From Candidatus Omnitrophota bacterium (GTDB lineage Bacteria > Omnitrophota > Omnitrophia > Omnitrophales > Danuiimicrobiaceae), in assembly GCA_016206815.1 (NCBI GenBank), contig JACQQT010000027.1, positions 1 through 9,833 of the forward strand: 9,833 nucleotides of DNA. Reading direction: 5' to 3'. How positions within the stretch are numbered: position 1 is the stretch's first letter; each line of letters starts with the position of its first letter. The position numbers were made by a program, and so were the translations under genes. Shown here piece after piece: positions 7,314 through 9,833 of the stretch. Under the pieces are notes generated by a model that was not told the DNA's origin, did no database searches, and saw nothing but the letters and a program-made list of their open reading frames with translations.

Positions 7314-7361
7314 CTTATGAAAAAATGAGATATGTGATTATCGGCAAACTCAAAACTGTTA

Positions 7362-7390
7362 ATTATAGTACATCAAATTAGGGGTGTCAA
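7362..7390 (-). promoter_or_regulatory. Consensus sigma-70 type promoter for the lysS-lolC-lolD-ilvE-mcsA-mcsB-clpC series
   Basis: The minus strand has TTGACA at 7390-7385 and TATAAT at 7367-7362, both exact matches to the housekeeping consensus, with a spacer of exactly 17 bases. Transcription would begin near 7355 and leave a leader of about 65 bases before the lysS GTG. It sits in the only sizeable gap of the window, right after the preceding operon ends. The gene series downstream has no gap above 36 bases, so this is probably its main promoter. Confidence 0.88.
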
Positions 7391-7421
7391 AATGAAAGCA
7401 GTATGACTAAGTATCCTGCTT
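7388..7421 (-). terminator. Weak candidate intrinsic terminator after lnt
   Basis: On the minus strand AAGCAG (7421-7416) and CTGCTT (7401-7396) form a perfect 6-base-pair stem that begins within the lnt stop codon. Two inner A-T pairs could extend it across a mismatch. A moderately T-rich tail (TCATTTTG) follows and runs into the -35 box of the next promoter. The loop is long and the stem has few G-C pairs, so termination may be partial. Confidence 0.35.
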
Positions 7422-8973
7422 AATTAGAGTTACGGTGAGGAAATGACGGCCGTATGAAGGTAAAGACCATTCCGGCAATCATCAAGATGAAACAATAGAA
7501 CGGAAACTGATACCCTCCTTTTCTATAAAACGTGATTTGATCCGTTAACGAAATCGAGCGAACGAGTCCGCCGACAATGAAAGTATCTTTTCCTCGTTTG
7601 TCCCGAACGCGGTCCGATACCTTGCCGTCAGGATCAATGAAAGCTGACACACCGGTATTTGCGGAACGGATAACGGGAACTCCGTTTTCAATGGCCCTGA
7701 AGATAGAAGCTTGAAGATGCTGATAAGGAGCCGCGCTCTTTCCAAACCAAGCGTCATTGGTGACGACCAGCAGAAACTGCGCACCTCGCTCCGCCGATTT
7801 CCTGGCGAGAAACGGAAAGGTATCTTCAAAGCAAATGAGCACAGAAAATTTTCTCTCTCCGACGGCAGTATCCGGACGACGAAGTGAAAATACTCTCTGT
7901 TCTCCTCCTGCCTCAAAATCACTGACGCCCAATGAATAGGCAAACCGTTCGATTCCGATCGGTCTGAAAAATCCGCGCCATGGAACATATTCTCCAAACG
8001 GAACCAAGCGAACTTTGTCATAACGATTTTCAAGCGAAAGGCGACGGTCCAGCAAATAAGCGCTGTTATAAGCTCTTTCTCTTCCATCCTCTAAAATGTC
8101 CAGGTGCGGTGCGCCCAGCAAAATAGGAATCTGAAGCCCCTGTTCCAGCCGAAAAACAGATTCGCGCGCGCGGTCCGAATTAAAATAACCGGGAAAGGCA
8201 GCTTCGGGCCACACAATCAAATCGGGTTTCTCGTCATAGGAAACAAACCGCGTCAATTTTTCATAAGTCTCGAGAATGGCGGATTGGTGCTTCGAATCCC
8301 ATTTGATCACCTGAGGAATGTTGGCCTGAATGACCGCTAAACGAACGTTGCCTTGCTGAGGAAGCGCCGGGCGGTTCGTTTGGTACAGTGAGAAGAAAGC
8401 CAAAACCAGTCCGAGAGCCGTAATGGAAAATAAAACCACCGGTGCTTCCGATTTCTGATGTGTCATTTCAAAATGAATCAAAAAGAAGATCGAAAGATTC
8501 GCGAAAACAATGATCCATGAGACGCCGTAGGCACCGAACAAACCGGCAATGCCCGCCACATCCAGATTGGAAGCCTGACTGTAAGCGAGAAGATTCCAAC
8601 CAAACCCCCACACCGGGATTTCCGTTCTCACCCACTCTAAAACGGTCCATGCGGAAGGAATCATGAAAAGCGAAAGAAAAAAATGTCCCCGCTTTAGAAA
8701 CCAATACGTCACGATGCCAAACAAACCGAAATAAACGGCATAGGAAAAAACAAGAAACAGCCAGCCAAAATAGGTCACGTGCCTGAGCCATTCCCAACTC
8801 CCCAGAAAAAACAACGCGCCGAAAAGATAGAAAGAAAGGAACGCATGACGTGCCTGCTTCAGACGCTGGAGATGAAATAAAATGGGAACAAAAGCAATCC
8901 AGGCGAAGGGCCAAAGTGAGAACTTAGGAAACGCAAGGATTAAAAGAACGGAAGAGGCGAGGACGGCTACCAT
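7420..8973 (-). CDS. lnt: Apolipoprotein N-acyltransferase Lnt
   Basis: Inner-membrane enzyme that moves an acyl chain from a phospholipid to the N-terminal cysteine of lipoproteins, the last maturation step before Lol sorting. The 517 residues have about six hydrophobic segments in the first 200 residues, a nitrilase-like periplasmic domain (about 208-470) and a C-terminal membrane helix (about 487-507). The catalytic Glu-Lys-Cys triad is E257 (WPEAAFPG), K320 (YDKVRLVPFGEYVP) and C381 (LICFEDTFP). TNDAWFGKSAAPYQHL (405-420) is also typical. Length matches E. coli Lnt. The ATG at 8973 is the first possible start after the in-frame TGA that ends the upstream gene 48 bases away. No good Shine-Dalgarno precedes it. 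A weak hairpin terminator follows. Confidence 0.95.
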   Translation of the reverse strand: MVAVLASSVLLILAFPKFSLWPFAWIAFVPILFHLQRLKQARHAFLSFYLFGALFFLGSWEWLRHVTYFGWLFLVFSYAVYFGLFGIVTYWFLKRGHFFLSLFMIPSAWTVLEWVRTEIPVWGFGWNLLAYSQASNLDVAGIAGLFGAYGVSWIIVFANLSIFFLIHFEMTHQKSEAPVVLFSITALGLVLAFFSLYQTNRPALPQQGNVRLAVIQANIPQVIKWDSKHQSAILETYEKLTRFVSYDEKPDLIVWPEAAFPGYFNSDRARESVFRLEQGLQIPILLGAPHLDILEDGRERAYNSAYLLDRRLSLENRYDKVRLVPFGEYVPWRGFFRPIGIERFAYSLGVSDFEAGGEQRVFSLRRPDTAVGERKFSVLICFEDTFPFLARKSAERGAQFLLVVTNDAWFGKSAAPYQHLQASIFRAIENGVPVIRSANTGVSAFIDPDGKVSDRVRDKRGKDTFIVGGLVRSISLTDQITFYRKGGYQFPFYCFILMIAGMVFTFIRPSFPHRNSN

Positions 8974-9021
8974 GGAAACAAACGCAGGCGATCCATCGGA
9001 GCGGAAAGCATCATGGCGGTC

Positions 9022-9426
9022 TCAAGCCGACTGGCACTCAAAACGGACACATTCCCATTTGACTAACTTACTTTGCTGATCGAAATACAAATAAACCTTC
9101 TCACCGCCAAACCAACCGGCCTTTCCGGATTTGTAAACATATTTTTCCCGCGTTCCCTCCTGAAGGACCACCACGGGTTTGCCGAATTGCCGTTCAAATT
9201 CACCTTGAGAAATCTCCGTCTTCAACTTGCGATCGGAAATCGCGCGCTTAAGCTCCTGAAACCGAACGGTTTCCGCTTGAAGCACCGCTGCCTTTTGCTC
9301 CTCGTTCGCCGCAAGACCCTTTAAGAAACCGACGTTGGAAGGGCTGGCACATCCCATGAAAAAAATGAGAAGCGCGAAACAAACTCCCTGCATCATTTCC
9401 CAGACACCCCTTAAGCGCCGTGACAT
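9022..9426 (-). CDS. Small predicted lipoprotein of unknown function, possibly BamE/SmpA-like
   Basis: I do not recognise this 134-residue protein as a named gene. It starts MSRRLRG, a basic n-region, then a hydrophobic stretch ending FMGCASPS. Cys26 is thus a likely lipidation site with an imperfect lipobox (Phe at -3). Ala at +2 gives no inner-membrane retention signal by the E. coli rule. A charged helical segment (about 40-75) leads to a C-terminal part with FERQFGKPVVVLQ, EKYVYKSG and VYLYFDQQSKLVKWE. This pattern, GKP then a Tyr-rich strand then a strand ending in LvkW, resembles small BamE/SmpA-type domains, but that is inference. Cys126 and Cys131 near the end could form a disulfide. 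The ATG overlaps secA by 16 bases. Met11 (9396) has a better Shine-Dalgarno (AGGGG) but would remove the basic n-region. Confidence 0.75.
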   Translation of the reverse strand: MSRRLRGVWEMMQGVCFALLIFFMGCASPSNVGFLKGLAANEEQKAAVLQAETVRFQELKRAISDRKLKTEISQGEFERQFGKPVVVLQEGTREKYVYKSGKAGWFGGEKVYLYFDQQSKLVKWECVRFECQSA

Positions 9427-9833
9427 TTTTTATATTTCTTTCCGCTGCCGCAAGGACAAGGGTCATTTCGGCCGACTTTTGGCTGATCGCGCCGATAAGT
9501 TTCGGGCACCTGCTCCCCGCGCCCTCCCGGATCCATCATGCCGCCCGGAGCTGCTCGGCGCTGGGGTGCTGCCATCGGCGTTTGAGCTTGCGTCATGCCG
9601 CCGGCTTCAGGATGTAAAAACTGCTGCTGGCTTGGATTCATGACGGTTTGCATTTTCTCCTCGCGAACCGCCTGCACTTTGAACAAAAATTCAACCACTT
9701 CATCTTTAATCGACGCCGTTAGCTGTTCAAACATGGCAAAAGACTCCCGCTGATACTCCACCAGCGGATCCACCTGTCCGTAAGCACGCAAATGGATGCC
9801 TTCGCGCAATTCATCGATAGACCGCAGATGTTC
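9411..9833 (-). CDS. secA: SecA, C-terminal 140 residues of the preprotein translocase ATPase (gene enters from the right edge)
   Basis: SecA drives preproteins through SecYEG by ATP hydrolysis. Only the end is inside the window. Residues 1-50 of the fragment, including LREGIHLRAYGQVDPLVEY and RESFAMFEQL, are the end of the helical scaffold/wing region common to all SecA. A long linker rich in Gln, Pro, Gly and Met follows (about 68-118). The tail is the SEC-C zinc motif, with C126, C128, C137 and H138 inside RNDPCPCGSGKKYKKCH. This motif binds zinc and in E. coli contacts SecB and ribosomes (family knowledge). The SEC-C motif occurs in other proteins too, but the scaffold match makes SecA firm. 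The stop overlaps the start region of the downstream lipoprotein gene, so the two are probably co-transcribed. Confidence 0.95.
   Translation of the reverse strand, partial: EHLRSIDELREGIHLRAYGQVDPLVEYQRESFAMFEQLTASIKDEVVEFLFKVQAVREEKMQTVMNPSQQQFLHPEAGGMTQAQTPMAAPQRRAAPGGMMDPGGRGEQVPETYRRDQPKVGRNDPCPCGSGKKYKKCHGA

Noticed and set aside
7291..7419. Possible T-box or lysine riboswitch controlling lysS
   Set aside because: The gap is only 129 bases and also holds a promoter, leaving a leader of about 65 bases. That is too short for either element, and I see no T-box core or anti-terminator arrangement.
7291..7419. Possible prfB (release factor 2) with programmed frameshift upstream of lysS
   Set aside because: prfB often precedes lysS in bacteria, but this short gap contains no coding sequence and the next gene upstream is clearly lnt.
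7545..8087. A 180-codon minus-strand frame inside lnt
   Set aside because: It is out of frame with lnt and overlaps the catalytic nitrilase domain. The lnt frame carries the E-K-C triad; the other product has no recognisable features.
1..9833. Mobile element, phage, CRISPR or defence island
   Set aside because: All genes are core housekeeping or envelope genes on one strand with tight spacing. There are no transposase, integrase or Cas motifs, no spaced repeats and no tRNA-associated breakpoints.

Overview
This window reads as an ordinary chromosomal segment from a Gram-negative (diderm) bacterium. All ten protein genes lie on the minus strand, so transcription runs from the right end of the window to the left. 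The outer-membrane lipoprotein machinery (Lnt, LolC/E, LolD, a lipoprotein gene) argues for two membranes. The McsA-McsB-ClpC protein-arginine-phosphorylation set is best known from Firmicutes but also occurs in Chlamydiae and some other diderms. Together these suggest a PVC-type or related candidate-phylum bacterium; Omnitrophota is my best guess, from gene content and order only and with limited confidence.

Right block (9833 to 7420): the C-terminal end of secA with its zinc-binding tail, then a small lipoprotein of unknown function whose start overlaps the secA stop, then lnt (apolipoprotein N-acyltransferase). A weak hairpin terminator lies at the end of lnt. The next 129 bases carry the clearest regulatory signal in the window: a TTGACA box and a TATAAT box separated by exactly 17 bases, pointing at lysS.

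Left block (7290 to 1): lysS, lolC/E-type permease, lolD, ilvE-type aminotransferase, mcsA, mcsB and the first 428 codons of clpC. Gaps are 4 to 36 bases, and lysS and lolC overlap by 4 bases (ATGA). No terminator-like hairpin in the transcribed direction interrupts this series, so it looks like one long operon driven mainly from the lysS promoter.

Two functional themes are interleaved. The first is lipoprotein biogenesis: SecA drives export, Lnt adds the third acyl chain, and LolCD extracts finished lipoproteins from the inner membrane. The second is protein quality control: McsA/McsB phosphorylate arginines on proteins, and ClpC recognises phosphoarginine and unfolds them for ClpP. The residues needed for phosphoarginine sensing are visible in both McsB and ClpC. 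The CtsR repressor gene that heads the equivalent Firmicutes operon is absent; an aminotransferase gene sits in its place. LysRS and IlvE are housekeeping passengers.

I found no RNA genes, mobile elements, CRISPR arrays or phage genes. The window is mostly core genome, and I do not see a convincing undescribed system. The most notable points are the ctsR-less arginine-phosphorylation operon in a Lol-bearing organism, the consensus promoter with a small hairpin over the lysS ribosome binding site, and the uncharacterised lipoprotein between secA and lnt.
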